This document shows positions 8,537 through 16,021 of a DNA stretch of 64,000 nucleotides, one piece after another. The notes below the pieces were generated by a model. It did not search any database. It was not told the origin of the DNA and worked only from the letters and a program-made list of their open reading frames with translations. The DNA is taken from NCBI GenBank assembly GCA_020725555.1, contig DYEU01000032.1:62001-126000 (forward strand), read 5' to 3'. The position numbers were made by a program, and so were the translations under genes. This stretch comes from Desulfatibacillum sp. (GTDB lineage Bacteria; Desulfobacterota; Desulfobacteria; Desulfobacterales; SpSt-501). Every line of letters starts with the position of its first letter. Positions within the stretch are counted from its first letter, which is position 1.

Positions 8537-8740
8537 TCAGCCGACCGTCGTGACGTTCACCGCCGCGGGGCCTTTTTTGCCCTGCGTGATGTCGAACGTC
8601 ACGCGGTCGCCGTCTTTCAGCGTCTTGAAGCCGGATCCCGCGATGCCGGTGTGGTGGACGAACACGTCCTGGCCGTCTTCCGACTGGATGAAGCCGTAGC
8701 CTTTTTTGTCGTTGAACCACTTCACCGTTCCGTTGGCCAT
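8537..8740 (-). CDS. csp: cold-shock domain protein
   Basis: A 67-residue CspA-family protein, the usual size. RNP1 is KGYGFIQ and RNP2 is VFVHHT; the start [10 protein letters not shown] is typical. The ATG at 8740 has a GGAAAGGAGGG site 7 nt upstream; an earlier in-frame ATG at 8770 would put that site inside the gene, so it was not used. It binds single-stranded nucleic acid and acts as an RNA chaperone. It is a single-gene unit with its own promoter (8860-8889) and terminator (8476-8516). Whether it is induced by cold cannot be told. Confidence 0.95.
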   Translation of the reverse strand: MANGTVKWFNDKKGYGFIQSEDGQDVFVHHTGIAGSGFKTLKDGDRVTFDITQGKKGPAAVNVTTVG

Positions 8741-8815
8741 CGATGCACCCTCCTTTCCTGAAATTCTCATCGTCTCATCCTTCAGGGTGCCGCCTTGGAA
8801 CGGATGCCCCGCAAG

Positions 8816-8848
8816 TCGAAAGGGCCCTTTGCACGAAAGGGCTTTCGA
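8816..8848 (-). promoter_or_regulatory. 5' leader hairpin of the cold-shock mRNA
   Basis: TCGAAAG (8816-8822) pairs with 8842-8848 and CCCTTT (8825-8830) with 8836-8841, interrupted by a GG bulge. It falls at the extreme 5' end of the predicted transcript, whose start is near 8853. A stem at that place would protect the mRNA from 5' decay or act as a thermosensitive leader. Confidence 0.65.
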
Positions 8849-8859
8849 TGATTGTTTTC

Positions 8860-8889
8860 AGTATAGCGCATTCCGGAGCCCGAAATCAA
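8860..8889 (-). promoter_or_regulatory. sigma-70 promoter of the cold-shock gene
   Basis: Minus-strand TTGATT (8884-8889) and TATACT (8860-8865) are separated by 18 bp. The predicted leader is about 110 nt, long as in many cold-shock mRNAs. Confidence 0.75.
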
Positions 8890-8923
8890 GGGACCGCAAC
8901 ATAAAAACCGGGAGGACCCCGCC

Positions 8924-9685
8924 ATGCACCCCTCGACCCGGCACTTTCGCGCCCTCGTTTCCTCGGATTGGAGCGAGTGCCTCTCCCCCACGGGACCGTT
9001 TGATTTCATCGCCTTCCATTTCCCCGAGCACGCCGCCCGCTGCGAGGAGATCTTCCGCCGCTACACCGGAAACCGCATCACGCTGGGCGAGGCCTGCGAG
9101 CATCTGGCCGCGCTGCTGCCGGGGCCGGTGAGCGCGGAGGCGATGGACGCCTACCTCGAGCGCGGATTCGCCGTCTACCGCGGCGTCCCGGAGCTGATCG
9201 CCTGGTGCCTCGAGCGGGACATCCTCTTCATGATCAACACCACGGCGATGATCGGCTATTTCCAGCGGGTGCTTGCCGCGCGGCGGCTCCCGCCTCTGCC
9301 CGCCCTCTCGGCGAACGCCTTCCTGCGCTATCCCCCCGCCCCCTCGGATCCGGGGCTGGTCTTCGAGTTGCGCGAAATCTCCGACAAGGGGGTCCACACG
9401 GCCGAGGTCGCCCGCCGCTTCGGCATCCCGCCCCGCCGCGTGGTCGTGATCGGCGACAGCGGCGGCGACGGCCCCCACTTCGTGTGGGCCCACCGCGCGG
9501 GCGCCTTCACCATCGGCAGCATGACCAAGGAGTCGCTCTCCCGCTACTGCGCCGAGCGCGGGGTGCCGATCGGCCACCGCTTCGGCGTGAGCTACGCTGC
9601 GGGCGAACCGCGGGACCCGGGCCGCGAGGGCGCCTTCGATTTCCGGGATCTCATCCCCGTGCTGCGCGGGGTTCTCGAGGGGTGA
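8924..9685 (+). CDS. HAD-like hydrolase with altered motif I
   Basis: A 253-residue HAD-superfamily protein. Motif I reads SSDWSEC: the nucleophile Asp is present but the second Asp (general acid/base) is Ser. Motif II is INTTA, a Lys sits in ISDKGVH and motif IV is IGDSGGDGPHF. A helical cap of roughly 60 residues follows motif I. The DWx start recalls phosphonoacetaldehyde hydrolase (DWAGT), though the rest of that motif is missing. Phosphatase, phosphonatase-like or non-hydrolytic roles are all open. It is divergent from csp; its start at 8924 follows a GGGAGGACCCCGCC site. Confidence 0.65.
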   Translation: MHPSTRHFRALVSSDWSECLSPTGPFDFIAFHFPEHAARCEEIFRRYTGNRITLGEACEHLAALLPGPVSAEAMDAYLERGFAVYRGVPELIAWCLERDILFMINTTAMIGYFQRVLAARRLPPLPALSANAFLRYPPAPSDPGLVFELREISDKGVHTAEVARRFGIPPRRVVVIGDSGGDGPHFVWAHRAGAFTIGSMTKESLSRYCAERGVPIGHRFGVSYAAGEPRDPGREGAFDFRDLIPVLRGVLEG

Positions 9686-9712
9686 GGCGCAACCCCGCGG
9701 CGGCGGCCGGGA

Positions 9713-10654
9713 TCACCCGCCGGGGGTGGGCGCCGGCCGGAGGCGGGCGCAGATCGTGAGCAGGTAGACCACGGCCATCGCCGCGGCCAGCCGCGGCAGC
9801 CAGGCGTAGAGGGGGCTCACCACGAAAGGCAGAAAGAGCAGCGGGTCCTCGATCATGGAATGGTTGATGCCGATCGAGAGCTGCAGCTTCTCCACCTCCC
9901 GGGCGCTCAGCTCCAGCTCGCGCGACTGCTCCATGATCAACGCCCCGCCGTAGGCGAGCCCGAAGAGCGCCCCCGTCAGCCAGAGCACGGTCGCCCGGCG
10001 ATCCAAGCCGAGGAGGGTGAGGATCGGGCCGAAGACGGCGACCAGGTACCCGATCCAGGCGAACGCCTTCATGAGCTCGATCAGGACCATGATGCCGAGG
10101 AGGATGGCGAGGACCTTGAGGCAGAGCAGAATCGTCTGCAGGCCCCATTGGGTAAGAAAGGGAAGCAAGGAGGCTTTTTCGTAGAGCGCGGCGGGGCCGC
10201 CGCCGTCGAGGGGTGCGGGATCGAGCCACCCGGCGACCAGCAGGCCCGTCACCCCCGCGGCCGCGAGCCGGACGGCGGTCGCCTTCCAGAAGGAGATGCC
10301 GGAGCGGGCCTGGATCACCCCCTCCTGGGGGAGGTTGTGGGCGATCAGGACGAAGACGGAAACGATCGTCATGTGCTCGGCCGTGAGCGGCAAAACGGCC
10401 ATGGCCGCAAGGCAGCCGTACACGCCGGCCGTGAGGCCGATGACGATGGGCAGGGCGGCGGCCGCCGGAAGCCGGAGGATCCCCATGGCGGGCTGCAGGA
10501 TGAAATCGAGGGCCGAAAGCCATCCGCTCCACTCGAGCAGCGCGGTGGCAAGCGAAATGGGCAGCCAGATCTTGAGCAGCCAGAGGTAGGCCGAAAACCC
10601 CTTGCGCAGTCCGCCCGCGAGCGCCCCTGCCGCCTTTTGCCGCCACGATGCCAT
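9713..10654 (-). CDS. nucleoside-recognition (Gate) domain membrane protein
   Basis: A 313-residue inner-membrane protein with about eight hydrophobic helices. The arrangement of WLKIWLPISLATALL, the GLTAGVYGC loop and the later KVLAILLGIMVLIELMKAF matches the Gate domain of SpmA/SpmB and YjiH proteins, which resemble the pore of CNT nucleoside transporters. The ATG at 10654 follows a GGGGAAGCG site; the longer open frame upstream reads into noncoding sequence. Function unknown: a transport or channel role is inferred from the family. It stands alone on the minus strand. Confidence 0.75.
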   Translation of the reverse strand: MASWRQKAAGALAGGLRKGFSAYLWLLKIWLPISLATALLEWSGWLSALDFILQPAMGILRLPAAAALPIVIGLTAGVYGCLAAMAVLPLTAEHMTIVSVFVLIAHNLPQEGVIQARSGISFWKATAVRLAAAGVTGLLVAGWLDPAPLDGGGPAALYEKASLLPFLTQWGLQTILLCLKVLAILLGIMVLIELMKAFAWIGYLVAVFGPILTLLGLDRRATVLWLTGALFGLAYGGALIMEQSRELELSAREVEKLQLSIGINHSMIEDPLLFLPFVVSPLYAWLPRLAAAMAVVYLLTICARLRPAPTPGG

Positions 10655-10830
10655 CGCTTCCCCGGTTCGCGTCGTTTTAAAAAAAACCACCGCCTCCCCC
10701 TCGCACCCGGGGGCGCGGCGGCGACCGGGAGGGATGATAGCCCGGAACGGGGGTCGATGCAATTTCCTCGAGGCCCCTCCGCTCAAGACCGCCCGGGGTT
10801 GGGCCGAAAACCCTCCTGGAGAGCGCGGCC

Positions 10831-11967
10831 GTGAATCCTCAAGTCCTCGAGCACATCCTCCGGGGGGAGATCCGGGTCTCCTCGCCGGAAGCCTTTGAAA
10901 GCCTTCTATCGGAGACCCCGGGGCATCCCGGGCTCCTGCGGCTCTACGCCCGCGTCCTCGAACACCACGGCCGCATCGACGCCGCCCGCCGGCGGTACTT
11001 CCAGGCGGCGGAGGGTTTCCTTGCCGGCGGCCGGGTCCTCGCCGGCTGGTCGGCCGCGATGCAGGCCTGGCGCCTGAAGCGGCCCGCGGCCGCGGAACTC
11101 GCCGCCTTCCACGACGCCATCGAGCGCACGCAACCGAACGGCACGCCCGCGGATCGGTTTCTCGGAACACTCTCCCGGGCCGAGCGCATGGCGGTCTTCG
11201 CCCGCTGCCTGCAAAGCGCCGTGCCCGCGGGGGCCGTTCTGCTCCGGCCCGGAAACCCGGTGCACCACCTCCATCTCCTGGTCGCGGGGACCCTGCGGGA
11301 AGCGCGCTACGAAACGGTCGAGGAGCGGCCCCGCCGGGACCGCCCCCCGGTACGCCTGCTCCGGGAGGGTGACGCCTTCGGCGAGATCTATCCCTTTCAC
11401 GAGCCGCGGCTTGGCCGTTTGCTGGTCGAGGGGGTCGAGCCGGCCGAGCTATTATCGATCGACCGCGGCCGGCTGATGCGGGCCTGCCGGCGTCACCCGG
11501 GCGTGGACCGAGCGCTCGTCAGCCTGCTGGGTTTGAGATCGGAGGCCGCGGGCGGGGGGGCGGCCGGGGGGGGCCGGCGGGGTGCGCGCTACCGCATCCC
11601 GGTCTCCATGAGCGTGGCGATCGAGGCCGCAGGTGAGGGGCTGAAGCCGCTCCGCCTCACCGGGCTCTCCTTCGACCTCTCCGTCTCCGGGGTTTCCTTC
11701 ATCCCCGAGGGGAACGGACTGCCTGCGGCCCCCGCCGGCCCGCCCGGCGAGGACCCCCTGATCGGGTGCCGGGTCAGGGCCGCGCTTCACGGGCAGGGGA
11801 TGACCCTGGAAATCAACGGGCGGATCGCCCGGCGACGCACGCTCCTCTTCGAGGGCCGGCGCTCCCCCGCGCTCGCCATCCAGTTCGACGGCCTCCCGCC
11901 CCGCCTGCGGGGCCTGCTCTTCGCCTTCGCCGGAGACCTCGCCGCCGGCAGAGCCGAAACGGGCTGA
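10831..11967 (+). CDS. cyclic-nucleotide-binding and PilZ domain protein
   Basis: A 378-residue soluble protein with a GTG start preceded by GGAGAG. Residues 1-90 look like a short TPR-type helical segment (LRLYARVLEHHGRIDAARRRYF). Residues about 108-230 form a cNMP/Crp-like beta-barrel (LQSAVPAGAVLLRPG, LREGDAFGEI). The C-terminal 130 residues hold a PilZ domain with RRGARYRI and the DxSxxG motif DLSVSGVSF, the two c-di-GMP contacts. It lacks a DNA-binding helix. Likely a sensor that joins a nucleotide signal to c-di-GMP output; targets unknown. Confidence 0.8.
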   Translation: MNPQVLEHILRGEIRVSSPEAFESLLSETPGHPGLLRLYARVLEHHGRIDAARRRYFQAAEGFLAGGRVLAGWSAAMQAWRLKRPAAAELAAFHDAIERTQPNGTPADRFLGTLSRAERMAVFARCLQSAVPAGAVLLRPGNPVHHLHLLVAGTLREARYETVEERPRRDRPPVRLLREGDAFGEIYPFHEPRLGRLLVEGVEPAELLSIDRGRLMRACRRHPGVDRALVSLLGLRSEAAGGGAAGGGRRGARYRIPVSMSVAIEAAGEGLKPLRLTGLSFDLSVSGVSFIPEGNGLPAAPAGPPGEDPLIGCRVRAALHGQGMTLEINGRIARRRTLLFEGRRSPALAIQFDGLPPRLRGLLFAFAGDLAAGRAETG

Positions 11968-12022
11968 GCCCCGGCCGCGCTCGCGGATGGCGCCGCGCCG
12001 CGGCATCTGCTAATCAGGCGGC

Positions 12023-12961
12023 GTGGATGAATTGCTGGCCGTTTCGCTGCTGGGCGAGGTGCTCCTCCCCGCTCTCCTCGCCGTCCGCTTCCTGCGGCTC
12101 GCCGATCCGGGCCCTGCCGCCTGGGGGGCGAACCTTCTGGCCTGCGCGGCCTGCGATGCGATGCTCTGGCGGGTGGGCCTCTGGCAGGTTTTTCCTTCGT
12201 CTCTTCTGTTCGGGTGGGCCGGGCTGCAGGCCGCGGCGGGCCTTGCCGCGTGGAGGCGGCGGCGCCTGCGCGGCGGCCGCAAGCCGCTCGGCCGTCTCCA
12301 CCCGCAGACGGCATCGAGCCTGGTGATCGCCCTCGTCGCCTCCGGCGTCCTGGCGAGCGCCCTCCTCGTGCCCCCGCCGCGGGAAGAGGAGACGGTCGAC
12401 CTCGACCCCCCCCTACGGGGGGGGGTCTTCCGGGTCATCCACGGCGGCGGCTCCCGCCTGCTGAACCCCCATCGCAAGACGCTCGCGGATGAGCGCCTGG
12501 CGGCTTTCCGGGGCCAGGCCCATGCGCTGGACATCGACCGGGTCGATGCGCTGGGACGCCGCGCCGCGGGCCTTCGCCCGCAGGACCCGCGGGCCTATTT
12601 CATTTTCGGGCACCCCGTGTTCGCCCCCTGCGGCGGAACCGTGATCGCGGTCGAGGCCGGGTTGCCGGACCTGGCGCCGCCCCGGATCGACCGCGACCAC
12701 CCGGCCGGCAATTTCGTACGCCTCGACTGCGGCGGCTTCGAAGTCCTTCTTGCCCATCTGGCGCAATCAAGCGTGGAGGTCGTCGCCGGTCAGCGGGTCG
12801 CCGCCGGGGACCTGCTCGGGCGGGTGGGCAACTCGGGCATGTCGCTCGAACCCCACCTCCACCTGCACGCCGAGCGGCGGGGGGAAGCAGGCGCCCGCCC
12901 CCTGGCGGTGCGCATCGAGGGCCGCCTCCTGGTCCGCAACGACCGCTTCAGTCCGCGATGA
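12023..12961 (+). CDS. membrane-anchored M23 (LytM-type) peptidase
   Basis: A 312-residue protein with a GTG start. Residues 1-110 carry three to four hydrophobic helices. The C-terminal M23 domain has HALDID (metal ligands His and Asp), GNFVRLDCG and HLHLH, the catalytic and metal His pair. Active LytM enzymes cut peptidoglycan crosslinks. The usual HGxxSxxxV region is here GNSGMSLEPHLHLH. It overlaps the convergent lytic transglycosylase by 14 bp, so two wall enzymes are arranged tail to tail. No good ribosome site precedes the GTG. Confidence 0.82.
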   Translation: MDELLAVSLLGEVLLPALLAVRFLRLADPGPAAWGANLLACAACDAMLWRVGLWQVFPSSLLFGWAGLQAAAGLAAWRRRRLRGGRKPLGRLHPQTASSLVIALVASGVLASALLVPPPREEETVDLDPPLRGGVFRVIHGGGSRLLNPHRKTLADERLAAFRGQAHALDIDRVDALGRRAAGLRPQDPRAYFIFGHPVFAPCGGTVIAVEAGLPDLAPPRIDRDHPAGNFVRLDCGGFEVLLAHLAQSSVEVVAGQRVAAGDLLGRVGNSGMSLEPHLHLHAERRGEAGARPLAVRIEGRLLVRNDRFSPR

Positions 12962-13679
12962 CGGGGGGTCCGACGGGAAAGGGGGTGGAGGAGAGGGTGA
13001 GGGGAACCTCGAAGTCGAGCCGATCCTCCTTGATCAGCCGGTAGTACTGGAGCACCTTCTCGACGTAGGCCCGGGTTTCCGGAAACGGCGGCACACCCCT
13101 GTGGCGGAGCACCGCCTGCTCGCCGGCGTTGTAGGCGGCCAGGGCGAGGCGGAGATCCCCGCCGAAGCGATCGAGCAGGCCGCGCAGGTAGCGGGTTCCG
13201 GCATCGATGTTTTCGGCGGGGTCGAACACATCGCTCACGTCGTAGGCCGACGCGGTGACCGGCATGATCTGCATGAGGCCGCGGGCCCCTCTCTTCGACT
13301 TCGCCCGCGGGTCGAAACGGGACTCGGCCATGATGATCGCGAGAATGAGATCCACATCGATGCGGTAACGGCCAGCGGCCTCGTGGAGGGCATGGTCATA
13401 GGGCAGCCAGTCGGGTTCCGCGTTCGGTTCGTAGGCGAAGGGGTGGGGAAGGCCATCGGACCAAGGACTCCCCTGCCGGTCGTGGGAAAGGGGGTCCACA
13501 TTTTCCGGGGCCGCAGCCACGCTCTGAATCCCACCCCCCCCGGCCACGCTTCCCCCCTCCGGCGCAAAGCGGATGTCGCTGATCGAAATCGCAAGCCCCA
13601 GAAGGCCGGCCACGACCCAGGGCCACAACCGCTCCCTAAGCCTGCGTGTTGCGCTGGCCTCTTGCTGTTCGAGAACCAT
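12948..13679 (-). CDS. lytic transglycosylase (SLT family 1)
   Basis: A 243-residue protein that cleaves peptidoglycan glycan strands. The ATG at 13679 has AAGGAG 9 nt upstream; a longer open frame before it is AT-richer and looks noncoding. An N-terminal membrane anchor (WPWVVAGLLGLAISIS) is followed by the SLT domain: IIMAESRFDPRA with catalytic Glu, GARGLMQIMP, DPAENIDAGTRYLRGL and ALAAYNAG. The size suits an MltC/MltE-like or Slt70-C-like enzyme. Confidence 0.88.
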   Translation of the reverse strand: MVLEQQEASATRRLRERLWPWVVAGLLGLAISISDIRFAPEGGSVAGGGGIQSVAAAPENVDPLSHDRQGSPWSDGLPHPFAYEPNAEPDWLPYDHALHEAAGRYRIDVDLILAIIMAESRFDPRAKSKRGARGLMQIMPVTASAYDVSDVFDPAENIDAGTRYLRGLLDRFGGDLRLALAAYNAGEQAVLRHRGVPPFPETRAYVEKVLQYYRLIKEDRLDFEVPLTLSSTPFPVGPPVIAD

Positions 13680-14043
13680 GGTTCCTGACTCCTTTTCCTC
13701 TGCGGTGAGCCGCCGTGATCGCCTCATGCCCCGCTTGCGCATCGCCCCCGTCGATGCCTCAAATGAGAAAAAGCAAAAATCGTGCAGGCCGGATTTAGAA
13801 ATTCGCTCTATTGAAATCAGGGAATTATGCCGCTCAGCCCCGGAGGGAAAGGAAGGAGTGCTTCTTTTCCCACCGAGACTTGGGTAAAACCATTCCGAGC
13901 CGGCCGGGAGGGAAGAGCTCAAGCACGAGAGGCATGCGGCGGATAATAGGGTATCCAGAGAGATGTGGCAAGGCTTTTTGTGGTTTCTTGCAGCCCTGAC
14001 CGACATATGGCATAAAAATTGCTTACTTCAGTACGGAGTGCCG
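13680..14043. other. intergenic region, 364 bp
   Basis: It lies between the divergent transglycosylase and PilZ genes and is AT-richer than its surroundings at about 13760-13830. It holds the sigma-54-type promoter at 14008-14023. A second TGGCAAG at 13965 lacks a matching -12 element. No RNA gene or ORF with coding bias was seen. Confidence 0.5.
14008..14023 (+). promoter_or_regulatory. sigma-54-type (-24/-12) promoter of the PilZ gene
   Basis: TGGCATA-N4-TTGCT with GG and GC exactly 12 bp apart, as in the sigma-54 consensus. The predicted start is near 14034, which leaves a leader of about 10 nt carrying the GGAG site. The activator could be one of the two NtrC-type regulators in this window. 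Confidence 0.65.
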
Positions 14044-14358
14044 ATGGCGAATATTGCCGAGAAGGAAGTAGCGGGGCGGAGGTGCCGGCGCGAAGATATC
14101 CGGCACCACTTCGAAGCCGAGGGGCGGCCGATCATGGCCGAGGCAGCCTCCCGCCGGGGGCGCTTTCGCGCTCAGGTCGTGAATCTGAGCGCGAGAGGGG
14201 CTCTGCTGCGGACGGATCATGCCCTCGCCATCGGCGAGGAAGTCGCGCTCACCATCCCCCTGGTGAGCAGTCGCGTGGTGCTCCGCGCCACCGGGGATGT
14301 GCTCCGCCTCGACCCGCGGGGGGCCGCGGTGCTCTTTCGCGTGGTCTTCAACTACTGA
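14044..14358 (+). CDS. PilZ domain protein
   Basis: A 104-residue single-domain protein. RRCRREDIR near the N-terminus supplies the Arg motif and NLSARGALL the (D/N)xSxxG motif of PilZ, with the first Asp replaced by Asn. C-di-GMP binding is thus likely but not certain. The start at 14044 has GGAG 5 nt upstream; using the later ATG would cut off the Arg motif. Transcription appears to depend on sigma-54. It overlaps recX (convergent) by 7 bp. Confidence 0.75.
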   Translation: MANIAEKEVAGRRCRREDIRHHFEAEGRPIMAEAASRRGRFRAQVVNLSARGALLRTDHALAIGEEVALTIPLVSSRVVLRATGDVLRLDPRGAAVLFRVVFNY

Positions 14359-14846
14359 TCCTCGGCCGTCTCCCCTGCGGCCACCCCCTTGAGCGCCTCG
14401 CGGAGGGCGGGCTCGGAAAACCCCCGGGAGCGAAGAAAGCGTTCGAGCTTCGCCTTGCGCGCCGGCAGACTCGGCGTGCGACCCAGCGTCGGCCACTTCT
14501 TTTCTGCCGCGCGGCAGGCGGCTTCGGCCTCCTCTTTCGGATCCTGGAAGCCCGCGGGGAGATGCTCCTCTTCGGAGGGGATGAGGCGCCGGCGGAACAG
14601 CTCCCGGCGCAACCGGAGAGACCCGAACCCCCGGCGCTTGAGACTTTCGGCCAGCTCGGCCGCCGCGCGCCGCTCGTCGAGGTAGCCGAGCCGGAGGCAC
14701 TCGGCGATGACCTTCTCAACGGTCTCACCGGGGATCCCCCGCCGCTCGAGCTTGACGGAGAGCTCGTAGGCGGAGTGCTCCCGCCGGCCAAGCAGGCGCA
14801 AGGCAAGGGCCATGGCCTGGCGAACCTCGGCATCTTCCAGAGGCAT
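14352..14846 (-). CDS. recX: RecX-family regulatory protein
   Basis: A 164-residue helical protein. RecX repeats are visible: ALRLLGRREHSAYELSVKL, RGIPGETVEKVI, LGYLDERRAAAEL, RRGFGSLRLRREL. RecX binds RecA and restrains its filament. No recA is in the window, so the usual recA-recX link is broken here. The start at 14846 was chosen because the family begins just before the helical repeats; the upstream extension is noncoding in appearance. Confidence 0.85.
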   Translation of the reverse strand: MPLEDAEVRQAMALALRLLGRREHSAYELSVKLERRGIPGETVEKVIAECLRLGYLDERRAAAELAESLKRRGFGSLRLRRELFRRRLIPSEEEHLPAGFQDPKEEAEAACRAAEKKWPTLGRTPSLPARKAKLERFLRSRGFSEPALREALKGVAAGETAEDQ

Positions 14847-14906
14847 GGTGACCGTTCCGGGCTCCTTGTCTCCGCAGAGACCGGCAGCGGCATCCCGGCC
14901 GGGCGG

Positions 14907-14922
14907 AAAACGGGCCCGTTTT
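14907..14922. repeat. 16-bp perfect palindrome between recX and flgM
   Basis: AAAACGGGCCCGTTTT is a perfect palindrome in the divergent recX/flgM region. It is followed by three A-tracts (14924-14928, 14932-14937, 14943-14949) that end just before the sigma-28 promoter. It could be an operator; the A-tracts could bend DNA or act as an UP element. Confidence 0.55.
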
Positions 14923-14951
14923 GAAAAATGCAAAAAAGTGTGAAAAAAAGC

Positions 14952-14978
14952 TAAAGTTTGCCGCGCACCTGCCGATAC
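14952..14978 (+). promoter_or_regulatory. sigma-28 (FliA) promoter of flgM
   Basis: TAAAGTTT-N11-GCCGATAC at 14952-14959 and 14971-14978 matches the flagellar consensus TAAAGTTT-N11-GCCGATAA at 15 of 16 bases. The start of transcription would be near 14985, giving a leader of about 100 nt. Confidence 0.88.
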
Positions 14979-15081
14979 CATCACCGGAGCGGGGCGGGGC
15001 GTTTGACCGCAACCGCAGGAGATGGTAGCATAAACTCGGCGGCTGGGCGAACGGCCGGCCTCATTTTCGAAGGAGAGCCTC

Positions 15082-15393
15082 ATGCAGGTCACCCCCAAAG
15101 ACCAGGCAACCCTTGTTGAGCTCTACGGCACGGCGAAGGTCGAACGCCCCGCGGGACGGCAGGCGGGCGATGCCGCGCCGGCAGGGGCGGCCCCGGCGGA
15201 CACGGTGGAGCTGAACGACGCTGCGGCACGCGTTCGCGAAGCCCGCGACCACATCCGCACCCTTCCCGACATCCGGGAAGAAAAGGTCGCCGAACTCCGG
15301 GCGCGCATCGAAAGCGGCACCTACGAAATCGAGCCCGAGCGGGTCGCAGCCAAGATGATCCGCGATGCCTTGCTGGAAGATTCCCTGTCCTAG
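15082..15393 (+). CDS. flgM: anti-sigma-28 factor FlgM
   Basis: A 103-residue protein, normal FlgM size. The N-terminal half is disordered and Ala/Pro-rich. The C-terminal FlgM domain (VREARDHIRTLPDIREEKV, RIESGTYEIEPERVAAKMI) binds FliA. AAGGAGAG precedes the ATG. The gene has its own sigma-28 promoter and a strong terminator, so it is a one-gene feedback unit: FliA makes its own inhibitor. No other flagellar gene lies in the window. Confidence 0.92.
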   Translation: MQVTPKDQATLVELYGTAKVERPAGRQAGDAAPAGAAPADTVELNDAAARVREARDHIRTLPDIREEKVAELRARIESGTYEIEPERVAAKMIRDALLEDSLS

Positions 15394-15417
15394 ACTCCAC
15401 CCCCCATGAACACGTCA

Positions 15418-15455
15418 AGGCGGCTCCGGGTGTTCCTCCGGAGCCGCCTTTTTTC
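15418..15455 (+). terminator. rho-independent terminator of flgM
   Basis: A stem of AGGCGGCTCCGG against CCGGAGCCGCCT around an 8-nt loop, followed by a run of T. It lies 25 bp past the flgM stop. Confidence 0.9.
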
Positions 15456-15639
15456 GCCCCCGTGGGGTTGCGCCGCGCTTTGCCCTAGCCGCCAAGGAGC
15501 CTATGGGAACAGACGGACCAGCCTCTCCCCGCGGCGCCGGTTCGAAAGGGGGGCCTCTCCCACCCCGTCATGAGCGCCTTTCGCCGTGCCGCGCGCGGCG
15601 TGATCACGGGCCGCAAAAGGGCCGTTTTCGCGGCGCCGG

Positions 15640-15960
15640 TCAGGTCTCGTTGCCGCTGAACTCGAACCATTCACGGCTCGTCTCGGCCTCGCGCAACGAC
15701 CGCGCGGATTCGGAACCATAGAGCAGGTGCTCGCCTTTTCCGGTCAGTCGCAGGTTGAGATCCGCGCCCTCGACCGGCTCGAGGATGCCGATGGCGACGA
15801 GTTCCTGAACGGCTTTCTTGAACAGTTTTTTCTCCTCGGAAGAAAGGCGCGGAAGATAGACCGCTTCCAGCCATTTCCCGGGGAGGGTATCGCCAGCCTC
15901 GGCGCCGATGGCGCGGAATTTGTCCAGAAGGTCCCGCTTGATCTCTTTTTTCTCCTTCAT
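15640..15960 (-). CDS. small hypothetical protein, winged-helix-like
   Basis: A 106-residue charged protein I do not recognise. The ATG at 15960 has GGAG 8 nt upstream. MKEKKEIKRDLLDKF is a basic helix; the middle (SSEEKKLFKKAVQELVAIGILEPVEG, then LRLTGKGEHLLYG) has the helix-then-beta-hairpin pattern of a winged helix. It lies 61 bp downstream of sppA on the same strand and could be cotranscribed. Confidence 0.6.
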   Translation of the reverse strand: MKEKKEIKRDLLDKFRAIGAEAGDTLPGKWLEAVYLPRLSSEEKKLFKKAVQELVAIGILEPVEGADLNLRLTGKGEHLLYGSESARSLREAETSREWFEFSGNET

Positions 15961-16021
15961 CGCACAGCCTCCGTCGCGCACGATCGCATGAACCGGATGC
16001 CTCGGCGTCCCGCCTCTTTCC

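Noticed and set aside
12948-14006. 352-aa version of the lytic transglycosylase
   Set aside because: The extra residues lie in an AT-rich noncoding patch; AAGGAG marks the start at 13679.
13963-14043. Longer N-terminus for the PilZ protein (start 13963)
   Set aside because: It would begin upstream of the predicted transcript start, and the ATG at 14044 has a good ribosome site.
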